A stretch of 64,000 bases of DNA from a candidate division Hyd24-12 bacterium UBA6080. Lineage in GTDB: Bacteria > Fermentibacterota > Fermentibacteria > Fermentibacterales > JCC-6. The stretch spans positions 186,001 through 250,000 of the forward strand of contig DIXM01000003.1 of assembly GCA_002436025.1 (NCBI GenBank), given 5' to 3'. Both the position numbers and the translations under genes were made by a program. The stretch's first letter is position 1. Each line of letters opens with the position of its first letter. The notes below the pieces were generated by a model. The model was not told the DNA's origin, made no database searches, and worked only from the letters and a program-made list of their open reading frames with translations. This document shows positions 1-7,126 of the stretch, piece by piece.

Positions 1-2579
1 GGTTCCGCCAAACCTCGGTCATCAGCGGCGAGATAGGTGAGGGGGTCGGTGGTTTCACCGAGTTCTTCAAGGGCAGGGTCGTCGTTCCCTACGCAGGTGT
101 GTACAGCGAGTACCGCCATGTGCTGGAACACGAGATCAACCACGCCTTCGTGTACGACATGCTCTACGACCGCAGCCTTTACGGGATCGTTCGAAGCAAG
201 GCCCCTCTCTGGACCCTCGAGGGGCTTGCGGAATACACATCACAGGGGTGGGACATCGACAGCGAGTCCGAATTCCGCGACATGGTCATTGCGAACCAGA
301 TCGTTCCCATCCAGCAACTCTCCGTGAGAAGCGACTACCTGGTCTACCGGCAGGGGCAGGCCATCTACAAGTTCATGGTGGACAGATACGGGGAAGACAG
401 GTACATCGATTTCGTCAGACACCTGAGGGACAACGACGGCCTTCAGGGCGCACTGAGGGCTGCGTTCGACATGTCGGTCGAACAGTTCAGCGAACGGTTC
501 ATGGAGTGGGCCCGCGAAACCTACTGGGCCCCGGTTGCAACGGGTGAGAGCCCGTCGGATCTGGGAACCCCAATCATCCGTGACGGAAGCCGCGGCCGCA
601 GGAGAGTTGTCCTCGCTGAACCGGTGATATCCCCCGACGGGGCCATGACATCGGGCGTGGAGTTTCACAGGGGGAGGTTCTCCTCCGTTGTCAGAAGCAC
701 TGCGGACGGAAGTGAGATATTCAGACCAGTAAGCGGCGCAGGTCTTTCCGAGACCAGCCCTTCACCCATGTTCCGCACCGGCGCTTTCTCTCCAGGGTCA
801 GACTCTGTGGCAGTGGCTGTTCAGGGGCAGTACGCCGACGGCCTTGTGATAAGGGGAATCGGGGGGGGCGAGCTTACCCTTCCCGTCGAATTTCAGCTTG
901 TACGCGATCCGTCATGGTCGCCGGACGGTGGCCTTGTGGCCTTCAGTGCAATGAGTGAGGGGGTTCTGGACATTTACGTGTGGAACACCACAACCGGATC
1001 CATCGAAAGGGCAACCGACGGCGGTGACAGTCCCCGTGACCTCTGGTGGGGCGACCAGGGCATACTTTTCGTTGGCGAGAGGGAGAACGGCCGGATCTAC
1101 ACACTCAATGCATTGATCCCCGGTGAATCCCCCCGGCTTCTCTACGAAACCCCATTCTCCCTGCGGAATCCCGTCTCGTACCCCGAGGGGGTTGTCTTCA
1201 TCATGAACACAGGCAGCGGGGCAAATTTTCACCTGTTGTCCGCTGAGACCGGGGAAGTCACCCGCATAAGCAACCTGTACAGAACTCCCTCCGCCCTCTC
1301 CAGGGCATCCGACACCGGGCTTTCCATGTTTTTTTCGTCTGACTGGAGCGGCGGCGGGCTCTTTCTGACCCGCGACCTCTCCCGGAGGGCGGGAAGCGAA
1401 CCTGAATCACCCCCCGCTCCCTCACCCCCCGACTCAGGCAGTGTCGAGACAGCACTGGTAACCCCCGCCACATGGCGGATCTCGCCGTACGATCCGGGCC
1501 TCACCCTCGACTACGTGAGCGCAACTGCGGGATTTGACAGCTACGCAGGGCTTGCCGGTTACTCGCAGTTCATTTTCAGCGACATACTGGCCAGGCATCA
1601 GCTCGCGATCCTTGCCGACCTGAACGGTGAAATCAGCGATGTGGACGCAGGGTGCTTTTACTCGAACATGGAGGGCAGGGTTCAGTACGGCGTTTCCCTT
1701 TACCGCATGGCCACCCGCTACCGTTTCACCGACACCCAGACCGAGCAGAACGATTACGTAAGGGATACCGAGATAGGAACCGGGCTTGAGCTTCGTTACC
1801 CCTTCACCCGGTCACTTCGGGCCTCGATGGGAGTGGGTTACCGGAGGCTCGACAGGGAGGGGCTCTGGTCCACCGACATCAACCTTCGCGAGAACATTCT
1901 CGCTGTTGGCGGAAGGATAGTCCTGGATAACGCCCTGTGGGGGCCAACAGGTCCCAGGGTCGGCAGCAGGATGTCCCTCTCCGCGGACTGGGCTCCCGGG
2001 TTCTGGGAGAACGCAAGCTACACGACGATTCAGGGCGATGTCAGGAACTACACCTGGGTCTCGGGCGAGGTAACCATTGCCACCAGGCTGGCAGCGGGAG
2101 CCAGCTTCGGCGAAGACCCGCAAAGGTTCTTCCTCGGAGGCGCCATTCCCCATCGCAGAAGCGCCGGTGACGTTCAGGGCGTGGAAGACCTCTTCGGGTT
2201 CTACACGAGCTATTCCGACCTGCTGCGCGGCTTCGACTACGTCGAGTACAACGGAACAAGGTACGCCCTGGGCTCACTGGAACTCCGCTATCCTTTCATT
2301 GACCAGTTGAGCCTTGCCGCCCCCATACCCATGACGCTCACCGGCGGCAGGGGGGTTCTCTTCACCGACATCGGAGCGGCGACCGACGATGTGGGGGCCT
2401 TCCGTGGTGTGAGGACCGACGGCGGGTTCAGGCTCAACGACCTGAAGATGGGATTCGGTTTCGGTCTCAGGTTCAACCTTGGCCTTTTCGTCTTCCTCTG
2501 GGACTGTGCCTGGCGAACCGACCTTAACGGAGTCAGCGAGAAGCCCGAGCACTACATCACACTTGGCGCCGAATTCTGA
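1..2579 (+). CDS. Surface metallopeptidase / beta-propeller / outer-membrane barrel protein, 5' truncated
   Basis: The reading frame is open from base 3, so the true N-terminus lies outside the window. Near the start is HEINH, a zincin HExxH motif, followed about 40 residues later by GLAEY, which would supply the third zinc ligand of a gluzincin. The middle part has TolB/PD40-like propeller strands such as RDPSWSPDGGLVAFSA. The last 350 residues are rich in alternating beta strands and end in a short aromatic-terminated strand (ITLGAEF), as in Omp85/surface-antigen barrels. The likely role is a cell-surface protease or chaperone anchored in the outer membrane. The next gene overlaps its stop by one base (TGATG arrangement). 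The domain order is seen in the sequence; the function is inferred from families. Confidence 0.8.
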   Translation, partial: FRQTSVISGEIGEGVGGFTEFFKGRVVVPYAGVYSEYRHVLEHEINHAFVYDMLYDRSLYGIVRSKAPLWTLEGLAEYTSQGWDIDSESEFRDMVIANQIVPIQQLSVRSDYLVYRQGQAIYKFMVDRYGEDRYIDFVRHLRDNDGLQGALRAAFDMSVEQFSERFMEWARETYWAPVATGESPSDLGTPIIRDGSRGRRRVVLAEPVISPDGAMTSGVEFHRGRFSSVVRSTADGSEIFRPVSGAGLSETSPSPMFRTGAFSPGSDSVAVAVQGQYADGLVIRGIGGGELTLPVEFQLVRDPSWSPDGGLVAFSAMSEGVLDIYVWNTTTGSIERATDGGDSPRDLWWGDQGILFVGERENGRIYTLNALIPGESPRLLYETPFSLRNPVSYPEGVVFIMNTGSGANFHLLSAETGEVTRISNLYRTPSALSRASDTGLSMFFSSDWSGGGLFLTRDLSRRAGSEPESPPAPSPPDSGSVETALVTPATWRISPYDPGLTLDYVSATAGFDSYAGLAGYSQFIFSDILARHQLAILADLNGEISDVDAGCFYSNMEGRVQYGVSLYRMATRYRFTDTQTEQNDYVRDTEIGTGLELRYPFTRSLRASMGVGYRRLDREGLWSTDINLRENILAVGGRIVLDNALWGPTGPRVGSRMSLSADWAPGFWENASYTTIQGDVRNYTWVSGEVTIATRLAAGASFGEDPQRFFLGGAIPHRRSAGDVQGVEDLFGFYTSYSDLLRGFDYVEYNGTRYALGSLELRYPFIDQLSLAAPIPMTLTGGRGVLFTDIGAATDDVGAFRGVRTDGGFRLNDLKMGFGFGLRFNLGLFVFLWDCAWRTDLNGVSEKPEHYITLGAEF

Positions 2580-3274
2580 TGAGCAACGAGGTACTCTGGT
2601 TCATCAGCCTTTTCGTCATGCTCTCCGCCACGCTCCTCGTGTTCCGGTACGGCGGGAAAACCGGCCTGATAGCCCTTGTGGCGTCGGTCGTGATCCTTTG
2701 CAACCTCGAGGTAATGAAACTTACCACCCTCTTCGGCTTCACAGTTACACTGGGCAACATCCTCTATGGCGTCATCTTCTTCGCCACAGACCTCCTGAAC
2801 GAGGTGTACGGTCCGGCCGAAGCCCGCAGGGCCGTCACCGCGGGTTTCGTGAGCATGATCTCGATGACTGTCGTGATGCAGGTTGCGCTTCTGTTCTCAC
2901 CGGCGCAGGACCCATGGGCCATCGAGGTCAGCGGCGCCATGAGGCTTCTCTTCGGTTTCATGCCCCGTCTCGCGCTGGCGAGCATCGTCGCCTACCTCGT
3001 CAGTCAGTACCACGATGTCTGGGCGTACAACCATATCAGAAGGCTTTCAAAGGGCAGACACCTCTGGCTTCGGAACAACCTGTCAACCATGGTCAGCCAG
3101 CTTATCGATACGGTTATCTTCTGCGGGATAGCCTTCTGGGGAGTTCTTGAAAAACGGGTCTTCATTGATGTCCTGGTTTCCACTTACGTCATCAAGTTCA
3201 TTGTGGCTGCCTTCGACACCCCGTTCATCTACATGGGGAGAAGGATTGCCGCAAAGGGAGGTGAACAGGTTTGA
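2579..3274 (+). CDS. yhhQ: Queuosine precursor transporter, YhhQ/VUT family
   Basis: A 231-residue membrane protein with about six hydrophobic helices. It carries hallmark VUT-family stretches: FATDLLNEVYGPAEARRAV near residue 75 and QLIDTVIFCGIAFWG near residue 175, with conserved polar residues inside the helices. Characterised family members import queuine or preQ0/preQ1 for tRNA queuosine modification across the inner membrane. The length is typical. It starts with ATG overlapping the stop of the preceding gene and overlaps the next start (TTG at 3271), so it is translationally coupled. No queuosine biosynthesis gene lies nearby, so the substrate is taken from the family. Confidence 0.88.
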   Translation: MSNEVLWFISLFVMLSATLLVFRYGGKTGLIALVASVVILCNLEVMKLTTLFGFTVTLGNILYGVIFFATDLLNEVYGPAEARRAVTAGFVSMISMTVVMQVALLFSPAQDPWAIEVSGAMRLLFGFMPRLALASIVAYLVSQYHDVWAYNHIRRLSKGRHLWLRNNLSTMVSQLIDTVIFCGIAFWGVLEKRVFIDVLVSTYVIKFIVAAFDTPFIYMGRRIAAKGGEQV

Positions 3275-4068
3275 ACGCCCTCCGGGCCCTTCTGATTCTG
3301 GCCTTCTCCGCCGCCGCCTGGACGTGCCCGGCATGCGGTACCGACCAGACCGACGGCATATGCAGCTTTTGCGGGCTTCCCCAGCCGCCCTCCGGGATGC
3401 TTTTCGTTCCAGCGTCCCGCGTTGTGATCCAGGGCGATACCGTGGAAGTCGGCGCCTTTTTCATCGACTCGCTGCCTGTGGCGTACCGCGACGTCCTTCC
3501 GTGGCTCGGGCAGAACTGCCGTGACGGTCAGGTCCTTGCTTCGGTCATCACCGGGCAGTACAGCGACAGCGGCCACTTCCTTGCCTTTACACCCTTCGTT
3601 GCCACGGCAACTTCCGAGTACTCCGTGCCGGGGGTCTGCCTTGACCGGCCAGCTGCTGCCTTCACCTGGACCGGCGCCCAGTGGTACCTCTCCTCCCGGG
3701 GTGTGAGGCTGCCGACCCTGGCCGAGGTCCACGCGGCTGCTGAGCTGGGTCTTATCGAGCCCTACAACGCCTTCAATGAGATGCAGCTCTACGCAAACCT
3801 CATGGAGACAAGCCTCGGCGATGTACTTGGGGCGATTGGCCGGCAGGCGATGTTCGCGGGTTACAGCACCGAAGAGGAAAGGGTGATGTGGGAGCTCACT
3901 CACACCGCCCTGGGTGACGATCCCTCAATCGCCATGCCCGAAGCCGATGATCCCTGCATCACCATATTCAAACCACTGCCTGTTCCCCTCGTAACGGGGG
4001 TCGGCCGTGACACGGGTTACTTCAATGTTATCTTCCGGGGGGCGATCGACCTCCCGGGTTTTGAATGA
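3271..4068 (+). CDS. Secreted zinc-ribbon protein with degenerate formylglycine-generating-enzyme-like domain
   Basis: The TTG start overlaps the upstream stop and has a GGAGGTGA ribosome site 8-15 bases upstream. A signal-like hydrophobic segment (residues 1-17) is followed by CPAC and CSFC pairs (residues 19-34), a compact zinc-ribbon pattern. The remainder resembles the SUMF1/FGE-sulfatase fold: MLFVPASRVVIQG, FFIDSLPV, the RLPTLAEVHAAAEL counterpart of the family RLPTEAEWEYAA, and a late IFRGAIDLPG in place of GFRxxR. The catalytic cysteine pair of true formylglycine-generating enzymes is not evident, so it is probably a non-catalytic or diverged member. Partner and substrate are unknown. 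Confidence 0.6.
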   Translation: MNALRALLILAFSAAAWTCPACGTDQTDGICSFCGLPQPPSGMLFVPASRVVIQGDTVEVGAFFIDSLPVAYRDVLPWLGQNCRDGQVLASVITGQYSDSGHFLAFTPFVATATSEYSVPGVCLDRPAAAFTWTGAQWYLSSRGVRLPTLAEVHAAAELGLIEPYNAFNEMQLYANLMETSLGDVLGAIGRQAMFAGYSTEEERVMWELTHTALGDDPSIAMPEADDPCITIFKPLPVPLVTGVGRDTGYFNVIFRGAIDLPGFE

Positions 4069-4081
4069 AAGGAGTATCACT

Positions 4082-4675
4082 TTGAAAAAGCAGATTGTTG
4101 CAGCAGTACTCATGGTTCTGATTGCGGCGTGCGGGGGCACGACAGTCACGCGAACCGATCCCGGCACACAGACCGATCTCAGCGGCCGCTGGAATGACAC
4201 GGATTCCCGCATCGTGGCAGACTCCATGGTAGCCCAGTGCATGGCCGGCACATGGCTCAACGTTACGTACAGGGGCGAGGAGGCACGGGGAGTGCCCACC
4301 CATCCCGTAGTTGTCGTGGGCGGTGTTCGGAACCAGAGCCTTGAGCACATAAACACCGACGTCTTCATGAGTGACATCGAGAGGGCCCTTCTGAACAGCG
4401 GCAGGGTGCAGATCGCCGCCGGTGGGGGAGGACGCGAGGAAGTCAGGCAGGAACGCCGCGACCAGTCGATTTTCGCTTCCCCCGAGACCGCAGCGCAGTT
4501 CGGCCGGGAAGTCGGGGCCGACTTCGTCATGCTGGGAACCGTGAATTCAGTGGAAGACCAGGAGGGCGATGTCCGTGCCGTGTTCTATCAGGTTAATCTT
4601 GAACTTGTGAGCGTTGAGACGGCCCTGAAGGTCTGGATGGGCTCCACCGAGATCAAGAAGATCATCGAGTGGTGA
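4082..4675 (+). CDS. LpoB-like lipoprotein
   Basis: A TTG start at 4082 is preferred because AAAGGAG lies 9 bases upstream and gives a proper lipoprotein leader: MKKQIVAAVLMVLIAAC with the lipobox at LIAAC. The mature part matches the LpoB/YcfM fold (penicillin-binding protein activator family, PF13036-like): a loop-rich N-terminus, then VVVVGGVRNQSLEHINTDVF, then AQFGREVGADFVMLGTV and a final strand pair. In enterobacteria LpoB spans the periplasm to stimulate PBP1b. In distant phyla the role is less certain, because related domains occur in other curli/TPR-linked operons. It is followed directly by another lipoprotein gene, so the two probably act together in the envelope. Confidence 0.78.
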   Translation: MKKQIVAAVLMVLIAACGGTTVTRTDPGTQTDLSGRWNDTDSRIVADSMVAQCMAGTWLNVTYRGEEARGVPTHPVVVVGGVRNQSLEHINTDVFMSDIERALLNSGRVQIAAGGGGREEVRQERRDQSIFASPETAAQFGREVGADFVMLGTVNSVEDQEGDVRAVFYQVNLELVSVETALKVWMGSTEIKKIIEW

Positions 4676-5976
4676 GAAGGCTTCTACTTTTTTCCGCCCT
4701 TCTGCTGCTGGGCCTGGCGTGCGCCACCGGGTATACCGGAACGATCCGGCCCGTGGTGGGAATGCTTGATACGTACCAGCCCCAACAGGCAATGGTGCGC
4801 CTCAGGCAGGTGTTCCCCGACTCCACGGGCCGGGACAGGCTTCTCTACCTGATGGAACTGGGGAACCTCGCCCGCTACGCCGGTATCCATCAGGTGGCCA
4901 GGGCAGCCCTCTTGAGGGCGGAGAGCCTCAGTGACAACCAGAGGGGCACAGCTTACGATGAGGAAGCCGCAGCCCTGCTCACCAGCGACCTGGCCCGTGA
5001 GTTCAGGGGCGCCGACTACGAAAAGGTGTTCATCAACTACGCCCTGGCAGCAAGTTTTGCCTCGACGGGGGATTACGAGAATGCCCTGGTCGAGGCTCGC
5101 AGGGTCAACCAGAAGCTTCGTGTCTTCAATTCCGACTATGGCGAGAACCCCAACAGGTACATCGACGACGCATTCATCCGGTACTTCATGGGCATTCTCT
5201 ACGAAGCTGACGGAGAGCTTTCCGACGCCCTTGTGAGCTATCGGCTGGCACTTCAGATCTACGAGGGCGACTACGCGCGGAACTACGGGGTCCCTGTCCC
5301 CGACAGGCTCAAGGTGGACCTCCTGCGTCTTGCCGAGGCCACGGGCTTCGAGAGCCTGCTCTCCGAGTACCATGAGCGCTGGCCCGGTCTTGTAAGCGGG
5401 AACACTGCGCCCGGTTCCGGCATGGGTGAGATCGTGATTGTCCTCGAGGCGGGAAGCATCGCTGAAAGGCAGGAGGAAAGCTATCCCGTGGTAACTGACG
5501 ACCGCGTGTTCAACATCTCCCTGCCGGCCATTTCCGAACGGCCAAGGCGTCACCTGATCGCAACCGCAGAAATAGCGGGAAACAGGGAGCAGTTCTTCCT
5601 GGTCCAGGACATGAACGCGCTGGCCAGACAGAACCTTCTTGACCACGCGGGACGCGATGTACTCAGGGCTGCCGCCAGGACCCTTGTGAAGGCAGGTGTT
5701 TCCGAACTGGGTGAGGAGATCGCAGAAGAGGCCAGCGGTGACGCCCGGGTCGGGGATGCAGTGGGTCTTGTTCTAAGCATCGTGGGAGCGGTCACGGATC
5801 GGGCCGACCTCAGGGCCTGGCTGACAATGCCGGCCCAGATCCACGTGGCAAGGGTCCCTGTTCCCGAGGGCACCTGGCCCTTGAACATCACCGTAAACGG
5901 GCGGGCTTCAACGCATACTCCGGTCCAGGTCGGTCCGGGAGAGACAGTTCTCGTTTTCGTCAGGCAGAGCCTGTGA
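4669..5976 (+). CDS. COG3014-like TPR lipoprotein
   Basis: Tandem GTG codons at 4669 and 4672 overlap the stop of the LpoB-like gene. The leader RRLLLFSALLLLGLAC ends in a good lipobox (GLAC). Helical repeat stretches follow (LASTGDYENALVEARRV; RYFMGILYEADGELSDALV), typical of tetratricopeptide units. After about residue 250 comes a beta-rich region, EIVIVLEAGSIAERQEE, then a long helix and a PEGTWPLNITVNG strand region. This order resembles the uncharacterised COG3014 family, which often sits beside LpoB-like proteins. I infer a periplasmic envelope complex with the preceding gene product. No enzyme motif is seen. Confidence 0.7.
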   Translation: MVRRLLLFSALLLLGLACATGYTGTIRPVVGMLDTYQPQQAMVRLRQVFPDSTGRDRLLYLMELGNLARYAGIHQVARAALLRAESLSDNQRGTAYDEEAAALLTSDLAREFRGADYEKVFINYALAASFASTGDYENALVEARRVNQKLRVFNSDYGENPNRYIDDAFIRYFMGILYEADGELSDALVSYRLALQIYEGDYARNYGVPVPDRLKVDLLRLAEATGFESLLSEYHERWPGLVSGNTAPGSGMGEIVIVLEAGSIAERQEESYPVVTDDRVFNISLPAISERPRRHLIATAEIAGNREQFFLVQDMNALARQNLLDHAGRDVLRAAARTLVKAGVSELGEEIAEEASGDARVGDAVGLVLSIVGAVTDRADLRAWLTMPAQIHVARVPVPEGTWPLNITVNGRASTHTPVQVGPGETVLVFVRQSL

Positions 5977-6635
5977 CCCATTGCGGGGACATCCCCGGCA
6001 GGATAGACCATACCGTGCTTCGTCCCGATGCAACATCGGACGATGTTGCGCGTTTTTGCCACGAGGCCCTTCAGTACGGGTTCAGGTCGGTTTGCGTGAA
6101 TCCCTGCCGGGTGTCTCTGGCTGCGTCAATTCTCGGAGATGATGGCCCCATGGTCTGCTCGGTCGCCGGATTCCCCCTTGGCTCGGGTCCGGCAACCCCC
6201 CATGAGGTTGAACTGGCGGTTTCGCACGGCGCCCGGGAGATCGACGCGGTGATCCCGCTGGGTCTTTTAAAGGACGGCGCCGCCCCTGCTGTGTCCGCCC
6301 TGCTCAAACAGATCGTGGGGTCGGCCGGCGTGCCCGTGAAGGTCATCATTGAAACCTGCCTTCTCACAAATGATGAGAAGGTCCTGGCATGCCGCCTGGC
6401 GGTCGATGCCGGCGCTTCATGCGTGAAAACGTCCACCGGATTCAGCACAGGGGGAGCCACTGTGGAGGACGTTGCCCTGCTTCGAAGAACGGTTGGCGAC
6501 GGTGTTCACGTGAAAGCCTCGGGGGGAATAAAGACACCCGGGGCGGTGCTTGCCATGCTTGCCGCAGGAGCATCCATAATCGGCACCAGCTCGGGAGTGA
6601 TGATACTGCAAGAATTAAGGCGGCCGGAGGGGTAA
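5973..6635 (+). CDS. deoC: Deoxyribose-phosphate aldolase
   Basis: A 220-residue class I aldolase. The Schiff-base lysine sits in CVKTSTGF, the second conserved lysine in VKASGGIKT, and the general-base aspartate in REIDAVIPLGLLKDG. The N-terminal IDHTVLRPDAT and VNPCRVSLA are also typical. It converts 2-deoxyribose 5-phosphate to glyceraldehyde 3-phosphate and acetaldehyde in deoxynucleoside catabolism. The GTG start overlaps the stop of the previous gene by four bases, so it is transcribed with the two lipoproteins. Its stop codon lies inside the loop of a GC-rich hairpin. The split transketolase two genes downstream handles the same triose/pentose pool. Confidence 0.93.
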   Translation: MTHCGDIPGRIDHTVLRPDATSDDVARFCHEALQYGFRSVCVNPCRVSLAASILGDDGPMVCSVAGFPLGSGPATPHEVELAVSHGAREIDAVIPLGLLKDGAAPAVSALLKQIVGSAGVPVKVIIETCLLTNDEKVLACRLAVDAGASCVKTSTGFSTGGATVEDVALLRRTVGDGVHVKASGGIKTPGAVLAMLAAGASIIGTSSGVMILQELRRPEG

Positions 6636-6645
6636 CCGGCCGCCT
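6618..6645 (+). terminator. GC-rich hairpin at the end of deoC, no U-tract
   Basis: Perfect 10-bp stem AGGCGGCCGG / CCGGCCGCCT with an 8-base loop (AGGGGTAA) that contains the deoC stop codon. The sequence after it is not T-rich, so intrinsic termination is uncertain; it may protect the 3' end or pause polymerase. It is closely related to the hairpin at 6841. Confidence 0.45.
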
Positions 6646-6675
6646 GCCTGCCCTGGTTCCTCAAGCCTGTCCACC

Positions 6676-6756
6676 GGTCCGGAATGGGGAGGGGATCCAT
6701 TCCATTCTCTTAAAGACCTGCTTTTTCACCCTGCTCAGGGTGATGGAACCCGGACC
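6676..6756 (+). ncRNA. Candidate structured RNA (three-way junction)
   Basis: Outer arms GGTCCGG (6676-6682) and CCGGACC (6750-6756) enclose two local hairpins: GGAATGG/CCATTCC (6681-6703, sharing two G with the outer arm) and TCACCCT/AGGGTGA with a GCTC loop (6726-6743). The fold is followed by AAATTTTCTT. I recognise no known RNA family. Direction is assumed plus because a good terminator follows at 6841 on that strand. It could be a leader, a small RNA or chance structure. Confidence 0.3.
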
Positions 6757-6840
6757 AAATTTTCTTGCACTCAGTACTTAAGCAAGACTGTTGCCAAATG
6801 TCTGCTTTTCTTTGGGCCGTACTTTTTTGTATAAACGGTG

Positions 6841-6880
6841 ACGGGCGGCTGGAGGGGTCGACCAGCCGCCCGTGGTTTTT
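6841..6880 (+). terminator. Rho-independent terminator
   Basis: Perfect 12-bp stem ACGGGCGGCTGG / CCAGCCGCCCGT with a 9-base loop, followed by GGTTTTT. This is the best intrinsic terminator in the window. It would end transcripts coming from the deoC operon or from the structured stretch at 6676. The stem differs from the 6618 hairpin at a paired position (C-G there, T-A here). Confidence 0.8.
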
Positions 6881-6930
6881 GGACTGACAAGCAATCTGCT
6901 CATTCCCCCGTTTTCCGGCCTGGGAGGGGA

Positions 6931-7020
6931 TCAGACCGAAAACAGCAGGGAAATGAGCACAGGAAGCACCGCGCCCGAGAGGGCGAGGAGCAACCAGTTT
7001 TTCAGTCCCGGGGTGTACAT
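6931..7020 (-). CDS. Candidate 29-residue single-span membrane peptide
   Basis: The minus strand carries ATG at 7020 with GGAAGGA about 8 bases upstream and a TGA at 6931. The product begins MYTPGLKNW and continues as a leucine/valine-rich helix ending FSV, with a short positively charged N-terminus before one transmembrane segment. It lies in otherwise gene-free DNA divergent from the helicase gene. The ribosome site and amphiphilic layout support a real small protein, but no family is recognised and 29 codons can occur by chance. Confidence 0.4.
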   Translation of the reverse strand: MYTPGLKNWLLLALSGAVLPVLISLLFSV

Positions 7021-7126
7021 TCTGCAGTTCCTTCCAATGCGGGTTCTGCAAGGGTAACTTTGAAACGACCAACCAGATACAGTACACAATCAAACGCGTT
7101 GAACATAGAAGCAAAAAGGATGCCAA

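Noticed and set aside
240..668. Long minus-strand frame inside the first gene
   Set aside because: It is antisense to a clear metallopeptidase reading frame, and such long antisense frames are common in GC-rich genes.
6676..6756. Known riboswitch class upstream of the helicase
   Set aside because: The fold does not match any riboswitch consensus I know, and the terminator at 6841 lies about 250 bases before the helicase start.
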